Positions 21,201-33,144 of a stretch of 64,000 nt of DNA are shown one piece after another. Position 1 is the stretch's first letter. Every line of letters begins with the position of its first letter. A model generated the notes under the pieces. The model had not been told where the DNA came from. It saw nothing but the letters and a program-made list of their open reading frames with translations, and did no database searches. Origin of the DNA: Zoroaster sp. YZ-2022 (lineage: Eukaryota > Echinodermata > Asteroidea > Forcipulatida > Zoroasteridae); the NCBI GenBank assembly GCA_029582265.1, contig CM055830.1, forward strand, positions 29,863,172 through 29,927,171, in the 5' to 3' direction. The translations under genes and the position numbers were made by a program.

Positions 21201-23955
21201 TAGAGGGATTATATATACATATATAAGAATGTGTGAATTAGTGTATTTATTGTATTTGATTTTCCATGAACCACAAGCAAGTTCAATGGACACGAGTGGA
21301 ATTGAACCGAAGATATTTAAGAGGGGTCATAAGCGGTTATTAATAACCGATCATTCCCCATTTTGAAGAGGTAACGTTTTTATAATCTATACCACTATAA
21401 AATGTTGTATAAAGTCACTTTCTTCCTTATCCTTTCGTCTCGAATTCAGAAAAGCCTATGGTCAACTGAAGAGGGAAAAACAAAAGGTCCTCTCTTACGT
21501 TTAAAAAATAGCTTTCCCCATTAATGCCATTGCAAATTCACCTTTCAGTTGGGTAAATCACCCAAATGTTTATTTATTGACGTGAATTTGCAACAAACAC
21601 CGAAAAAATATCAGCTAACTGTTGCAATGTTAATGCAAGAGGGATATTTGTTTGTTTTTCCAACAGACCATAGTTTTTCTTAATTGAGAGCAAAAGGGGT
21701 TCGGACAAAAAGTAATTTTTACAGGTGTTGTTTTACCCTTGGCAATGAGATGATCTGATAAAACCCCAGTGTTTTCTAAGATTTCTTACATGACATAACC
21801 TCTCTAAAAAAACAGAGGAAAGGTCAGTGTATTAAGATATTGGCTTTTAAAAGTACTTATATTTTTTTTTTAAATTAAATATCACGGTTTTACAACAAAC
21901 TTACTCGGTTTGATGATAGTATCAGAAAAACACCTCTTGAAATATTTCCGACGATGTTTCTCCCTCCCCATTTATTATTATTTAAAACAATATTATGATG
22001 ATAAGGGATGGAAGCATATAGGAATTATTTTCACATCGGCTTTTAGTAATTGATGTAGTGACAAGATAATATCAACTATCCCTATATCTTTTGGACCAGG
22101 GATATAGGTCACCCCAAATATACAGATTAAGCACACAAAATTGTAGATTGGAATTGGAAATGTTGGGTCAACCCTCGCACCCCCTACCTTTGACAACAAA
22201 TTAACGCCACTGGGACCATCAACAACCCCAATGCTAAATTGACCATCAAGTCCCCACTTTATATTTAAATATTCATTAAATACAATATTCATAAGGGGCG
22301 GGTTGTGAAATGCAATCTCAAGCAAGTGATGAGGAAACGGTCCCGCCCCTCATTGATGCGCGCCACTGTTTACAGACATTTGACCAAAAGTGTATAATAT
22401 TGGGAATGTTATAAATAATCATATTATCTCTCGAACCAGGTCTAGAACCAATTCACGGTACACGAGTATTAATCTAAAACAAATTAATGATCTGTTTTAA
22501 TTTAAGTAAGACGTTGACGGTATCGAAAACATTCCTTGACATTTTCCTGAGGATGTTATTATTGAATTTCTTTCGTTTTGTTTCTCTTTGTTTTCATTGG
22601 AAACATCGACAATTTCCCTTTTTTAAATGAAACAAATAATTTGAAACTGAGAAATGCACAAAAATAGTTTCTAGAATATTAATTTTAAAAGAATGACATT
22701 GCTAAATGGAATTTATAACGGGGGAAATTCATTTTAGTACATATTTACTGTAAAACATATTTCTCACGATTATTTATTTATTTATTATTTCTTTATTTAG
22801 AGCCTCAGTCGGCAAATGAAGCATCAAAGTGATTACCAGAACAAGGGTTGGTCCAGAATAAATTTCCAGTCGGCAAACCTAGATTACTTTACTGGTAATA
22901 GATTGTATTTTTTAATCAAGAATAAATAAAAAAAATTTGTAAACTCTTCATTGTTTATACTTGTATTGTAAAAGCAAAACAACAAACAAAAACGAAATGT
23001 AGGTATATCCCATTTTTAAACAAATGCACGCATACTACTAACTGCGGAGCTGCACGGACAGGTGACCGGCTAGTCAGGCGCTCGTAGGAGATCATGTTTT
23101 GGTACGTTTTTTCGAGCGTTGAGCCAGAATACTGGGTCCATGGTGTATACCGCCGCGTGCGCTTTGATACCTGTTGATTCATACCGTCTTATCTGCAGGC
23201 ATTGCCCCCTACGTTCTTTGCCACCCCTACTTTTAGCCACGCTAATTTTTCGTTTATTCTGAATTTTCTGTGATTAAATGTCCTCCACGTGGCGCAAATG
23301 TTGGGGGAGGGGTAGATGATTCTCAATTACAATGGAGTTAAACTCCAGGCCAAAAGTCTCTGGTTTCTGGTCCTCCAGAACGTTTTAATCCTTTCCTGCA
23401 TGATCCAGTTGACATCACTTTTTTACCTTTTTTAAATTGCCAAAATTTGTGTTGACATTCTTTTGATAACTTTGGTATATATGCTATATAACTTTCTGGT
23501 ACATATACATTAATAGCAGTTTGCATAATTATTAACCATTACCAAATCCGTGACCGTAACAGCTATGGACCTGGTCTTGTGGGCATCATGGTTGACTTGT
23601 GCATAAAAGTTGACTCAAATTCTTCGATCTTTTCAAAATCAGTTTTCTTATTTTAATTTTAATTGTTTGTGTTTTCTAGTTAACTGTTGTATTATTTTTT
23701 TGTTTACCAAATCACTGTACTCTTTGAGGTAACAACAATCATTTTCTTGGGAAAGGTTTGGGGTTTGATTTGAGTGTTGCTGCTAACACCGACGTGCCCA
23801 TTTGGGTCCTCAAAAACAGCGCTCGTGTGTCAAAAAATAAGGAAGAACATTTCTAATTACGTAAGAATAGACTTCTATTTTGTCCAGAAGTTACGCATAT
23901 TTGCTAAAATATATATCTCGGACATAGAATTTGGGCCCTACATTTAAGCCCTTTT
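21201..23955. other. No gene firmly recognised; weak coding-like patch at 23040-23180
   Basis: Largely AT-rich. A perfect 16-bp palindrome CGGTTATTAATAACCG lies at 21334-21349. On the minus strand 23182-23040 is GC-richer and reads MNQQVSKRTRRYTPWTQYSG and TLEKTYQNM, which faintly resembles psq-type helix-turn-helix transposase starts; there is no second supporting motif. The end AACGCCACTGG near 22203-22213 resembles a hAT-type terminus without a partner. Confidence 0.3.
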
Positions 23956-24177
23956 TTAAAGGGACAATGTCGTCCCGATCAACAGGACATAGAGGAAAGT
24001 TAGTTATTAGATTAACTCATTGACTGAAAATACCCCAACATGATAAGGTCATATTACTGTTGCTGCTGCATAAGCCAGTAATTTTCAGTCAATTTGTTCA
24101 TCTTAAACTTGGAAAACGCAAAATTTCCTTGCCCTGTTGAAAATCTGCTTTGATTCACGATATTGTCCACCCTTTAA
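23956..24177. mobile_element. TTAA-bounded foldback MITE
   Basis: The termini are TTAAAGGGACAATGTCGT and, in reverse complement, TTAAAGGGTGGACAATATCGT. Inner arms share TTGACTGAAAAT (about 24020 and 24080). The outermost TTAA on both sides is the expected target-site duplication of piggyBac or Kolobok transposons; an AGGG start after TTAA fits Kolobok. There is no coding capacity. Confidence 0.7.
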
Positions 24178-25591
24178 GTGAGGGTCTCTCTTTAATTTAA
24201 ACCCTTACTGCCCTCCTACTAACAACACGCAATGTTTAACGCATTAGACTTATGACAAACTCCATCTCATCCATGCATGGTAAAAGGGAAATAATTTCAA
24301 TGAATTTGAAAAACTATATAATTGAGAGCATATAATTGCTGAAGAACATAAGTCAACCTTACCGGGATTTAAACCAGACCTGATTCAATGATTCAATAAA
24401 GTATAATACACAAATATGCACATTCCTTTAACTTTCCCTTATGTATTTATGGCACGACTAATACTTTAAATTAGGCCTATATTGCAGGAAATACAGAGGT
24501 ATGAAGCGTCGTCGTCGCTACATGGGCGTATATGCGTAATGTATGCTATATGATTTGTGTGGTGAATGGTAGTGGATATCTCATCTCCACAAACGATTCC
24601 AGGCATAACTCTTGACTAATGAGACGAACAATATAGCTTAATTACTCAACAATTGTTTACCATCGTCCGCTCCTGAATCAGCGATTGAAACCGCTGTGAC
24701 ATTATTCGCCTTCGTGTTCTCCATCTTATGAATTTGACGCGCGTTGAATGAGACACGGCGCCTCGCCGGGGACTTTACATAAAATCATGTCTTTTTACAC
24801 TTTCATGAAGTAAAATTCTATTTAAACAACTGTAAAATCTTCTTTATAACATAAGTTTATACACATAAACTTACACAATTCAGTCAAGTTTCATTTTTTA
24901 CCTATATTTTTACGTTTACAAAATTGATTTGTATTATTTTTTCCTTTTCTGTAGTTTTTATGTAAATTAAGTTTTTGTTTACATAACTTATTCTAGCTAA
25001 AACTTTGTTTTACTATCATCTCTCTGTCTGCGTATTCCTTTTTAAAGTTTTAACATTGGTATATTAGTGTAGCTCTGTAGTAAGATTCCCCATACCCCGG
25101 CCAGCCCTACCTAATGTAGTGCATTATGTTGTGTACGTATATGCCTATATGGATGAGGGTCGCCGGGAGTTCAAGGACGAATGTGCCAGCGTGTTTGGTC
25201 GAGTTGACAACCCGCAAGACACGGCCTAAGGCCAGCCAGGGAGCGAGTCCGTGGGGGACACAGTGACATTGCCGCAAACGAATCTGGACTACGTGTGGAA
25301 TCTAGATCTTGTAAGATGCTTTGTACCTGGGGAACTCAAGTTAAAACGTGAATGTTTATTCATAACCAACGCTTTCTACAATAATGTTGGCAATCAAAAA
25401 CTGCCCAATTTTTTGGTTTTATTGTAAATACGATTTTCAAGTTTTATGTCATTTCTGATAAAGATCCCATGCTGTAGGTACGGTTTGATATGTGCCAAAA
25501 TTGATTTTTATTGGCTTAGGCTCACTTTATTAATTTTGGGGTGCTGATTTCCAAAAAGTTTGGTACCATTTTTTTCCAACCATAGTCTTCA
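24178..25591. other. No gene recognised
   Basis: AT-rich except 25140-25270, where a short plus-strand frame from ATGGATGAGGGTCGC encodes 26 residues (MDEGRREFKDECASVF and onwards) before TAA. Without splice or homology support I do not call it. Confidence 0.3.
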
Positions 25592-25621
25592 GCCGCCATT
25601 TTTGAATTTCAAAATGGCGGC
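25592..25621. repeat. Inverted repeat with GCCGCCAT arms
   Basis: GCCGCCATTTTTGAA is followed by its near-exact reverse complement, giving two YY1-type GCCGCCATT sequences face to face with no loop. Arms are 15 bp. Confidence 0.6.
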
Positions 25622-26489
25622 CATTTTTACTTAATTTCTGTATAAAATGGCAGTATCATCCCAGTATGAATGCTCAAAACCATTTGTTAATATTTTTTAA
25701 AATCTTAATTTTCATGAACAGGAGCTCTCTGTCCCATACATACTGTAGAATGACCATTTGAAATACTACACTGTTAAAAAGTTAAAGTTGCGCAAATAAT
25801 TAACCAACACTGTTTACTATGGCAAGTTATGGGTCATGCCTTGCCCATTTTTTGTACACGGGTACTCACCTTTACCTGGTTTCATTTTTTGGTACACGGG
25901 TGCTCACCTTACGAACTTCCAAACCTTAACCTTCAATCAACCCTAACCTAACGCCTAATGGTTCCGTATATGGGAGAGTACATGTGTACCAACAATGGAG
26001 CCAGGTATACCTATTTGGCTTTACTTATTTGTAAACACCCAGTTTTTGTCACATAATCAAATGCACTACTATATTAAAGACGCATTCTTTTGAATTTCAA
26101 AACAAAGCCCATTATTTATTCATAATGGCTTCCAAATTTTTATATATATATATATGTGTGTTCGAGAGGTCGCGGGGTTCGAGTCCAGCATCAGCCAATT
26201 TTTCTTTTGTTTCGCTGCGCGTTTCTCATATAATATTCAGGGCCAGTTTCTCCATATAAATCTACTTTGTGTACATAATCATCCAAAAAGGCTTGTAAAC
26301 CCGTTAATTGTGTGTGGCATATATATAAAGTTCACAAACTTGGTCCTGAAAACATGCTCGTATTGCACCAGAATGCCAGCCCAAATCATTTCCGGCGGGG
26401 CCCCTTTCGGGGCCCGGCCCCGCTGTGAATTGCTCCGATCCAGCATTTGGCCTGGAAACGGTTGGTTCTAGATCCGCGCCTTGATGCGT
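25622..26489. other. No gene; a TA run and a probable transposon end
   Basis: A short TA microsatellite occurs at about 26141-26156. GGGGTTCGAGTCC near 26174 matches a Pol III box B but lacks box A and a tRNA fold. A G/C-rich patch at 26385-26480 ending GGTTCTAGATCCGC resembles a hAT-like terminus. Confidence 0.35.
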
Positions 26490-27500
26490 ATGGTTGGCAA
26501 GAGGCGCATAACGCCCACCTCCCCTCCCCCAGTTCGGTCTGAATTATTTTATTTTGTACCAGAATTATAATTTTTTATTTATTATTATTTTACTACTGCA
26601 AGAAAAACAAATTACCAACTCGCAAATTGTTTTCCCCAAATATGAGTATCTAAAAACTATTGGTAAGGCTTTGCGACCCCGAGGTGCGCCCCTTGGCTGG
26701 TCCCTGTACCCAACACTGCCTGCATATACCCTCCACCCCTCACTTCTAAGTAGAGATCGACCCCAGGGACATCAATCTCCAGTTAGGAAATTGGCTTTAC
26801 TAATTCACTACTCTCAAATGACAGCACACCTCTCTGACATCAATATTTCAAGTGATGTCGATGATACTATCAACTTGACACCAAGTATAGCTTTCATGTA
26901 AAACTATGACTCATTTTCAATTGTCTCGATATTACAATATATAGCTAAAAAGTTTGCGGGAATTTGGAACGTTTTGTTGACTTCATTGTCAATCTTGAGA
27001 GAAAAATAAACATTAGTAAAATACAATATATTAGTTTTTTGTGAGATCCATACCTATGTTACATGTAGATAATTGTTTATGATTGTTTCTAGAAGAGGAA
27101 CATATTGAAACCACATTCACCATGGATTAAACAAATAATAAAACATCATATGTAATAAGAATGGGGTCGCCACCTACTAAGGCAATTACCCAGGTAACTG
27201 AATTAAAAATGTGTCTTCTCAATCAAGCATTGTTGTAGCAAAAAGTGCATTGTTTATCTTACACACAAAAACAAAAAACAAAATCAAAACCATCAGCTTG
27301 GTCATGTTTTAAATAAAACATAAATATGATAATGGTATCAATTATCCCTCAGAAATCTTTGTCTCATCGCAAGGCTATTATTGTTTCGTAAAATTTTTAA
27401 AATCATATCCTAACTGAATTTTCAATATCATAAGACGAAAAATCCACGTTGGAATATCAGAACCATATTTTTACGAGACTAAAATTAAATAAGCTGAAAC
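26490..27500. repeat. Segmental repeat, copy 2 of the pair with 19885-21200
   Basis: Collinear with 19885-21200 as listed there, slightly shorter because the CA-rich part and several AT tracts are absent. Direct orientation, about 6.6 kb apart. Divergence is dominated by insertions and deletions. Confidence 0.75.
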
Positions 27501-28079
27501 TTTCTCATCATGGTGTCCGGCGAATAGAAGCACTCAGACTTACTTCCCAATAGAAACAGGATACACACCCGGCTGCACTTCACACTGAGGATCATTATTT
27601 ACAAGGTATTAAATGTTCTTATTTCAAACATGTGTTTTGGAAATATGGAGGTGCTGTATTGTTTTGTTTAAGTGAAACCTTTGTAGAATATACTCTTGTT
27701 GTTGTATGGTGGAGATTGATGTATGTGTAATGACGTCAGCAAACAGATGGATATGAAAGTGTTGTGTTATATTAAGAAACCAATCTGCTGCCCCACTTTT
27801 GCGAGTTCGGTTGAGGCATGATCCGGTTGAGGCATAAGTATGATAATTGACCAGCACGGCTGTCAACCCAGAATCAAGCGCGTTTGAAATATCACTTTAA
27901 TTAATGTCGCTTTTATTTACAGCTTTCAACAATCTAATTTCATATATTTCTTTTTGTTTATATTACAATATTATCTTCTATTACAATATTATCTTCCAGA
28001 ATTCGTTCGCTATATGTTGTCCTCTTTCCAGCTGCTCTCGTTAAGTCGCCACAACCGTGATCATAGATCCGCATATTTG
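27501..28079. other. No gene recognised
   Basis: Contains a 16-bp tandem pair TATTACAATATTATCTTC at about 27960-27997; otherwise nothing supported. Confidence 0.35.
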
Positions 28080-28345
28080 ATTTGGCATAGGTTTCTTGAC
28101 ACCGGATGCCCCTTCCTGACCTGCAACCCTCCCATTTACGGTCCGGGCTTGGGACCGGCACTAAGCATGCACTGGCTTGTACATCCCCAGTGGCTGGGTT
28201 CAATTCTGACCCTCAACAGCAATTATGGGTAAAGTGTGTCTTGCTCAAGGACTACTAAGCACCATGGTCACGGCAATTCGCAAGGGCTTCGAACCCACGC
28301 ACTCTGACGACTCAGTCATCAGAACACAAACTGATGCACTAAACC
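28080..28345 (-). mobile_element. tRNA-derived SINE copy
   Basis: On the minus strand, GGTTCGAAGCC (box B-like) is followed by CCATGGTGCTTAGTAGTCC and TTGAGCAAGACACACTTTACC. It then runs into the complement of CCGGGCTTGGGACCGGCACT and CACTGGCTTGTACATCC, a widespread SINE body. The TTGAGCAAGACAC block is shared with the copies at 10610-10800 and 34372-34744. Box A is weak. Confidence 0.6.
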
Positions 28346-29499
28346 CCACAGAATTCAGTTCGCTTCATATAAATTCTATTTTATGGGTCGTCTTAGCCAA
28401 ACACGTAAGGCGAATATTCTTTAATTTCTATACAGAAATTATTCCACGTAATTTCATTTAAACGGGATATCACACCTGGATACCTCAGGGGAAATATTTC
28501 AAGGGGATTTTGATAACATCATCAACCTTATCTAGGAATTCGCTTTTAAACAGTGATCATTTATGTCTTTCTTTGAGATGGCTATTCTACAAATGTCACT
28601 GCAATGGAGGGAAACAAAATAATACAAAAAGATGCGCAATCAAACCGATATTTACTGTATGCCCAGGAGACATTACCCTGAAAACAGGGGAAGGGGAACG
28701 GTCCCTGAATATATCTACACAATTATTTTTTCTATTTTATTTGTAATAATCTTGACCAAACTTTTTGTATTTCAGCCATATATATGTTTGTGCCGTTTGT
28801 TATCAGTGTTAACTTTGTCTCATTGTATGCGCTCAAATGGTGCTTCTATGTGGAGCAATTTAATGGAATTTGGGAACTCCTTTTTAGATACGTATAGGCA
28901 ATATCCTATTGTAGATTATATTGTGGTGATATTAACTGTCAGGTAGATTCAACAACCTTTATACAATCAAAGTAAACATACTCATTGTAGGCCTAATATG
29001 ATCTGGCAGTAAATGAACCATTGATACATGGAGATATGTAGAGAATAAACCAGGATACTACATTTTACCGCCAAAAGTAATTAAAAGATTTCATGGTAAT
29101 GAGATTTTATTCTAGTTTAAGAAACACCCGATACCAACTAAAAGACTGATGGTTTATTTGACCTTTCTCGTTTCTTATCAAGCAATGACTCTGATTTTGA
29201 AGAACCATTGTAATATGAAGAGTACCGGTAGGTTACCAAACTTAATGAACCGTGGGGCCCTTGTCAGACTGGTTATTATTTAAGAACAAAGGCTAAAAGT
29301 GACTTATAAAATTGGAAAATTCAGTATTAAAAAAAAAAAAATGGGGCTTACTGACAACAAACAGTTCACTACGTTAGAAAAACTGTGTATACGTAAGAAG
29401 CGAAGGATCCGGTTCAAAATTCTTCAATAAAACCTGTAACGCTTATGGTTGGGAGCATGTAAAATAGAAAGCATCATTACAAAATGTACACTAGCTCTA
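28346..29499. other. No gene recognised
   Basis: AT-rich, with a run of 13 A at about 29330. It may include the eroded 5-prime part of the LINE fragment that follows, but no motif could be assigned. Confidence 0.35.
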
Positions 29500-30000
29500 T
29501 ATTTTAAGGCATATTTTTTGGAAATGAGATCAGCCGAAGACAACTGATGGGCAGAGAATAAACAGAATGGAGAATATTTTGAATAGATGGAAAGAAAGGT
29601 CTTTGATTATGAAAGGAAAAGTTGTGGGAGTACATAGCCATATCGAAAAGTGGCAATTTAGCCACCATTATTGTGGTCTGCACTTTCGTCAAACGACATG
29701 ACTATGGCAAGTGAAATGGATAAAGTTATCCGCAATTTTATTTATCAAAACTAGACAAAATCAAGAGAGACACTACTATAAGGGCCCTCCATAATTAGAG
29801 GGAAACAGAATTAATCAACATCACACATGCACAATAGAGGCACTAAAAATTAAACTGGCTGCAAAAATATACCAAAGCTCTAAAGCAAATGGAAATATTT
29901 GTTTGATATTTGATCCAAAAGGACTAGTGATCAAAATCTTGGTTGGTTTTGTCTTAACAATCCCAAACTGATTGGGGCAAAATACCCAGTTTCCTTCTTA
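29500..30000 (+). pseudogene. LINE RT C-terminal fragment (L1/Tx1-like)
   Basis: Plus-strand frames read NILNRWKERSLIMKGKVVG (29574-29630), MDKVIRNFIYQ (about 29717-29750), DKIKRDT near 29757 and EALKIKLAAKIY near 29840. This order (W-x-R-x-L-x-GK, then a FIW/FIY block, then K-I-R, then A-L-K-I-x-W) is that of the region after the RT core in L1/Tx1-type LINEs. Frames change between blocks. The element type is tentative. Confidence 0.5.
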
Positions 30001-30639
30001 GTAGAGATCTAATAAAATCTTTTAAAATGTGGATGTTATAATGAAACTCACATGGTAACTATGCAACCTGTGGCCTGGGTGGTACTGGAAACACGTGATC
30101 AGAGATGGCCTTGTCTTAACACCCAATATCTTCAAGAGATATGGCTGTTAAAATGTAATATTAAAGTCATCATTATGGCGGGGAAAATTATGGCGGGTTT
30201 TTAAAAACACACAAGCAGTACCAGGGGTAGTTTGCTCATCGAAACCATGAAAGCAGAGCGGCCAATCATGCTTAGTAATAAGTCCAAAACTGTCAAATAA
30301 AAAGATGCTGGAATTGCCAGATTCTGGATGTTCCACATTATAAAATGGTGGTCTACAATATGACTGAATACCGAATATGACTCTCCACCATTATTCAAGT
30401 GAAAAATTGACCACCTTTAAAAAGAAAATCTAGACAACAGCAGTGTCGAAAGTATGTTTTAAGTAGATTTATTGATATTAGGCTTTACTCTATAAAGCTG
30501 CAAATAGTGGTGTTACCAAATATACTTCCTGTTTTGTAAAATAAAATATCAAGTGAGCCCGCATCAATATCAGAAGAAAAATGCTCATGGTTTGACACCT
30601 GATTGTGCGCAACTAAGAAAACAATTGCAGATCACTTGT
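30001..30639. other. No gene recognised
   Basis: Between two LINE fragments; AT-rich, with only short chance frames. Confidence 0.35.
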
Positions 30640-31575
30640 AAATCTTCAACGTTTATTCAAACAAAAGAAACGCTATATAAACATACTATTAGGCAAAACG
30701 ACATTTTTAAAAGGTGAAAATATCAAACTTGCAAACCGCTTGTAAAGACAATAAGTTATTTTGGAAAAGCTCAGTAGAACTTAACTAATGACAGAATGTT
30801 CAAAACAATGAAACAGATGAGATTAATCCTGATGACTGCAGTATGTCTCCAATTTAAGAAACCCTTTGACGAGATAGTTTTGACTTTTTGATAGCCAGTT
30901 TTGTTCTTCTGTTAAAAATTCTGAGACCATTAAAATATAGGTACTGGTCAGTTTGGAGTTACTCGATTGCCCAGTTACAGAGATTGAGGTAAAAAAGCTA
31001 TTAAAACAAACAGCCTGGGCATAGATGGAATAAGGACAGAGATGATCTCATCAGCTAGTTCTCATTTGTGCCAACCCCATTACTAAAATATTTAATTTTA
31101 TCTGGAATGTAGAGCAAATTCCTTCATCATGTCCAATGATGCATGATCGGTAAATAGTTGTGTTAAGTTAACGTATGGTGAAACGAATTTCTTTGCTTGT
31201 TTAATAAATAGGCGTTCAACAGGGTGCAGTGTTAAGCGTTCAATCCTTTTCTCTGTGTTTTTGAATGATCTAGAGATCAAAGGTACGCATGAGCCCTGTC
31301 CACGGTGTAGAAACCTGCACACATAAAATCAATTCTTTATTGTGTATGCTTGATGATATGTTAATAGTATCTGATACAACAAGAAGGCTTACAACTGTTA
31401 AGCTTAAAAGATTTTAGAGCTGATTGCAACAGGGTGTGGAGTCTTCTAGTTAATACTCATAAAACCAAAACTTGTTATTTTTTAACAGTGATCTATCTAA
31501 GGAAAATATATTGGAGTAGATGGGTAAATTGGGGCGACGGCATCACTTTATTAAAAAAATGTTTTTTAGATTTTG
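30640..31575 (+). pseudogene. LINE reverse transcriptase fragment
   Basis: Motifs in order are KKAIKTN with GIDGIRTEMISS (about 30990-31055), GVQQGAVLSVQSFSLCF (31211-31261), the catalytic block LLCMLDDMLIVSDT (about 31335-31376, where LDD stands for YADD), then NQNLLFFNSDLSKENI-like text near 31460-31510. These are standard reverse-transcriptase blocks of a second LINE family. Stops (CF*MI*RSK) and frameshifts make it non-functional. The right end runs into a tandem array. Confidence 0.75.
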
Positions 31576-31588
31576 GGGTTGAAAATCT

Positions 31589-31621
31589 GATGACGTCATC
31601 GATTTTTTTGATGACGTCATC
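31589..31621. promoter_or_regulatory. Two consensus cAMP-response-element palindromes
   Basis: GATGACGTCATCGA occurs twice, at 31589-31602 and 31610-31623, separated by TTTTTTT. Each holds the full CRE/ATF octamer TGACGTCA (31591-31598 and 31612-31619). No promoter or exon is identified nearby, so a regulatory role is speculative; the pair may belong to the repeat. Confidence 0.35.
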
Positions 31622-31639
31622 GAGGTGTTTGTTGAAAAG

Positions 31640-32430
31640 AATTTGTGTGTGTGTGTGTGTGTGTGTGCGTGAGTGTGAACGTACACACCATTCGTTGTGG
31701 GGTCCAAAACACAATAGAACAATTGGACCCCACAAGGTAACTATAGAAAATCTTGTACCCCACAGGAGAATTATAAGGAAAAGGGATAATAGAACGAACA
31801 AAGGAATAATTCCCCACAAAATCAATGTGGTGAGGGTAAAAGGTGTGTGTGTGGGTGAACGTAACACATTCGTTGTGCCAAAGGTCCAAAACACAATAGT
31901 GAACAATTGGACCCCCTGGCCAAGGTAACTATAGAAAAATCTTGTACCCACAGGAGAATTTATACAGTAAGGGATAATAGAACGAACAAAGGAACATACC
32001 CCACAAATCATCGTGCGTGAGGGTGTGAACGTACATTATCATTTAGCCTGTTGTGGGGTCCAAAACACAATAGAACAATTGGACCCTAAGCAAGGTAACT
32101 ATAGAAAATCTTGCACCTACCCCACAGGAGAATTATAAGGAAAAGGGATAATAGAATGAACAAAGGAATACCCCTACAAATCAATGTGCGTGAGGGTGTG
32201 TGTGTGTGTGTGAGGGTGTGTGAACGTAATATTATCTCGTTGTGGGGTCCAAAACACAATAGAACAATTGGACCCCACAAGGTAACTATATAGGAAAATC
32301 TTGTACCCCTACATGGTGGAGAATTATACAGGAAAGGGATAATAGAACGAATAAAGGAATACCACTCCCACAAAATCAATGTGCGTGAGGTGGTGTGTGT
32401 GTGTGTGTGTGTGTAGTAGGGAGATGTTGA
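31640..32430. repeat. About 180-bp tandem repeat, four units, with GT tracts and a perfect hairpin
   Basis: The anchor GGTCCAAAACACAATAG occurs at 31701, 31883, 32057 and 32246, giving periods of 174-189 bp. Each unit has a GT-rich tract, then GTGAACGTA, the anchor, AAGGTAACTATA, AAAATCTTG.ACCC, GGATAATAGAACGAA and CACAAA.TCAATG. In units 1 and 4 the anchor lies in a perfect 12-bp hairpin TGTGGGGTCCAA/TTGGACCCCACA (31696-31734 and 32241-32279) with a 15-nt loop; units 2 and 3 have lost part of it. A fifth unit is reduced to its GT tract. Frames across it are artefacts. Confidence 0.9.
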
Positions 32431-33144
32431 TGTAAAAAAGGTTGTTGAGGGTATTGATTGTATTTTTTATTAGATTTTAGAATCGAGAAAATATATTGTT
32501 TTTAGTCGATAAAAAATTGAAAAACGAAAAAGATTATGTAGATAAATAAAGTAAAGAGAGAAAGATGACAACGAAATATTTATCGAAATGGAACATTTAG
32601 CGGAATTTAAAAAATTGCTGGCAATAAAAGATTAAATTCTATTATGAGATGATATAGAACAACAAATAAAAATAAATAAACGGTCATGGTATATCGCAGT
32701 AAAAGTTACAGAATTTTTTTTTTAAATATCGTTTAATAAATTAAGTTTAGGTCAGCTAAAAGAAATTATTAGAAGAAAAAATGTTGTTTTACTCACCACG
32801 CGGTAGTGTGAATAAGAAGAAGAGGCAGAGTATTTAAAAAAGACTACATTAAGTCGATTAGAAAAACCTCCTGTTATGGTTTGACCTTTCAAAACCTTTC
32901 TCGTCAAAATCTGCTGCATACCTGGCAAAATGACACATCAATAATGGCGAACCTTTAAAACACTCTCAGAATTTGTTGTTACTGAATGATTACTAATCTT
33001 TCAATACCCTTTGAAAAGGTATTGAAGGTAGAAAAATTGGGCTATGGTATACCCCTATGATAAAGGTGTATGGGAAGTCTATCAGAAAATGGCCAGACCC
33101 CTCCAAAAACCTTTTCGAAAGGAATTGGAAGGTGAGCTATTGCT
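32431..33144. other. No gene; inverted repeat near the piggyBac left end
   Basis: AT-rich. From about 32870, sequence related to the piggyBac subterminal region appears (GACCTTTCAAAACCTTTC at about 32882), and TTCAATACC/GGTATTGAA forms a 9-bp inverted repeat at about 33000-33027. Confidence 0.4.

Noticed and set aside
21278..21312. Possible minus-strand tRNA (GGTTCAATTCC)
   Set aside because: No matching arms; at best a SINE fragment.
26165..26200. Possible tRNA gene (GGGGTTCGAGTCC)
   Set aside because: Only a box B match; no box A, no acceptor stem or cloverleaf.
31434..32379. Frames of 60-172 codons on both strands
   Set aside because: They span the 180-bp tandem array and its GT/CA tracts.
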